Source of the DNA: Clostridia bacterium
Lineage (GTDB): Bacteria; Bacillota; Clostridia; Christensenellales; CAG-314
Direction of reading: 5' to 3'
Length of the DNA stretch: 54,090 nt
Assembly (NCBI GenBank): GCA_900769665.1
Contig: CAAGHL010000075.1
Coordinates: 1-54,090, forward strand
Made by a program: the position numbers and the translations under genes. Shown piece by piece: positions 53,817 to 54,090 of the stretch. The number at the start of each line of letters is the position of its first letter. Within the stretch, counting starts at the first letter, position 1. The notes under the pieces were generated by a model. It did no database searches, was not told where the DNA came from, and saw only the letters and a program-made list of their open reading frames with translations.

Positions 53817-54020
53817 GCACATGAGCGTGTGTGATTAGAGCTGAAGCTATAAGCAATTTATGGTGATAATCTAATAATGGCCACGTTTTGCTTTGGACAA
53901 GATAATTAAAAGCAAATGAACGAATGCGCACCTAAAATACGCAAGCCGAGGCTTGACCACTATTAGCTTATTGCCTTAGATTACTTATGGCTCTAACTCT
54001 AATCGTGCACGCTCGGGTGC
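53817..54020 (+). ncRNA. Candidate structured RNA: long imperfect hairpin
   Basis: Positions 53823-53880 are complementary, without gaps, to 53957-54014: 44 Watson-Crick pairs and 8 G-U pairs out of 58 in a plus-strand RNA. Outer arms GCAC (53817-53820) and GTGC (54017-54020) add four pairs. The 76-base apical part holds three smaller stems: 53887-53894 with 53909-53916, 53925-53928 with 53940-53943, and 53943-53946 with 53951-53954. It has no open reading frame and lies 40 bases before a start codon at 54060. It could be a non-coding RNA, a 5' leader element or a small inverted-repeat transposable unit. I do not recognise it as 6S, SRP, RNase P or tmRNA. Confidence 0.5.
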
Positions 54021-54059
54021 CGCAAAAACGCTTCGCGCCCTAAAGGCGAGGATTTTTTG

Positions 54060-54090
54060 ATGATTTTTGACGAGATTGAGCCTGCGTGGC
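54060..54090 (+). CDS. Start of a gene cut by the window end
   Basis: An ATG at 54060 preceded by GCGAGGA opens a frame reading MIFDEIEPAW before the window ends. The ribosome binding site is good, but ten residues do not identify a family. Confidence 0.4.
   Translation, partial: MIFDEIEPAW

Noticed and set aside
53830..54020. Group II intron 5' end or 6S RNA as an identity for the long hairpin
   Set aside because: The GTGTG string fits intron starts only over five bases and no domain V or reverse transcriptase is visible. A 6S-type large central bubble is absent; the stem is nearly continuous.

Overview
The window looks like a contig from an uncultured, probably gut-associated, spore-forming Clostridia (Bacillota). 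It carries a 16S rRNA 3' end with an intact anti-Shine-Dalgarno, strong purine-rich ribosome binding sites, many promoters close to TTGACA-17-TATAAT, six or more Gram-positive lipoproteins, and a spoIIID-type sporulation regulator. No sequence search was run, so taxonomy below class is not claimed. I saw no insertion sequence, prophage, CRISPR array or tRNA.

Layout. 1-528: 3' part of a 16S rRNA gene that ends in its own terminator, with no tRNA, 23S or 5S behind it. 927-6268: a membrane protein, a DUF4353-like carbohydrate-binding lipoprotein, a TraX-family membrane protein, an ArsR-family repressor and a small membrane protein. 6465-10404: a TldE-TldD pair and an exported polysaccharide deacetylase. 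10553-14124: an ApbE flavin transferase fused to a NusG-II domain, a Gx-type membrane transporter and a pyridoxal/pyridoxamine kinase. 14305-15798: an orphan Phd/YefM antitoxin and a YesL-like membrane protein.

16113-44543 is the core, a co-directional glycan-utilisation locus. A divergent AraC regulator faces a run of genes: GH78 rhamnosidase, ABC sugar-binding lipoprotein, two permeases, three large exported proteins (Ig-like, DUF4838, Big2/GLUG-like), FAD-dependent oxidoreductase, second GH78, DUF1080-like protein, CBM9-like protein, DUF4127, GH2 beta-mannosidase and a 1303-residue lipoprotein. The logic is capture at the surface, import by an ABC transporter that would borrow its ATPase from elsewhere, and intracellular removal of rhamnose and mannose, perhaps with an oxidative step.

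44782-53617: a HAD hydrolase with a probably leaderless mRNA, an exported CBM6/35-like protein, a membrane-anchored GH3 with swapped domain order, a Cys-rich endonuclease/exonuclease/phosphatase-fold lipoprotein, an AgrC/AgrA-like two-component system and SpoIIID. The right edge (53817-54020) holds a long imperfect inverted repeat that could fold into a structured RNA just ahead of a gene cut by the window end.

The two signals least explained by known features are a dispersed intergenic element of about 28 bases (TACGTAT, fixed 10-base gap, then an ACATTTTG-like end; eight good copies) and the long hairpin at 53817-54020.
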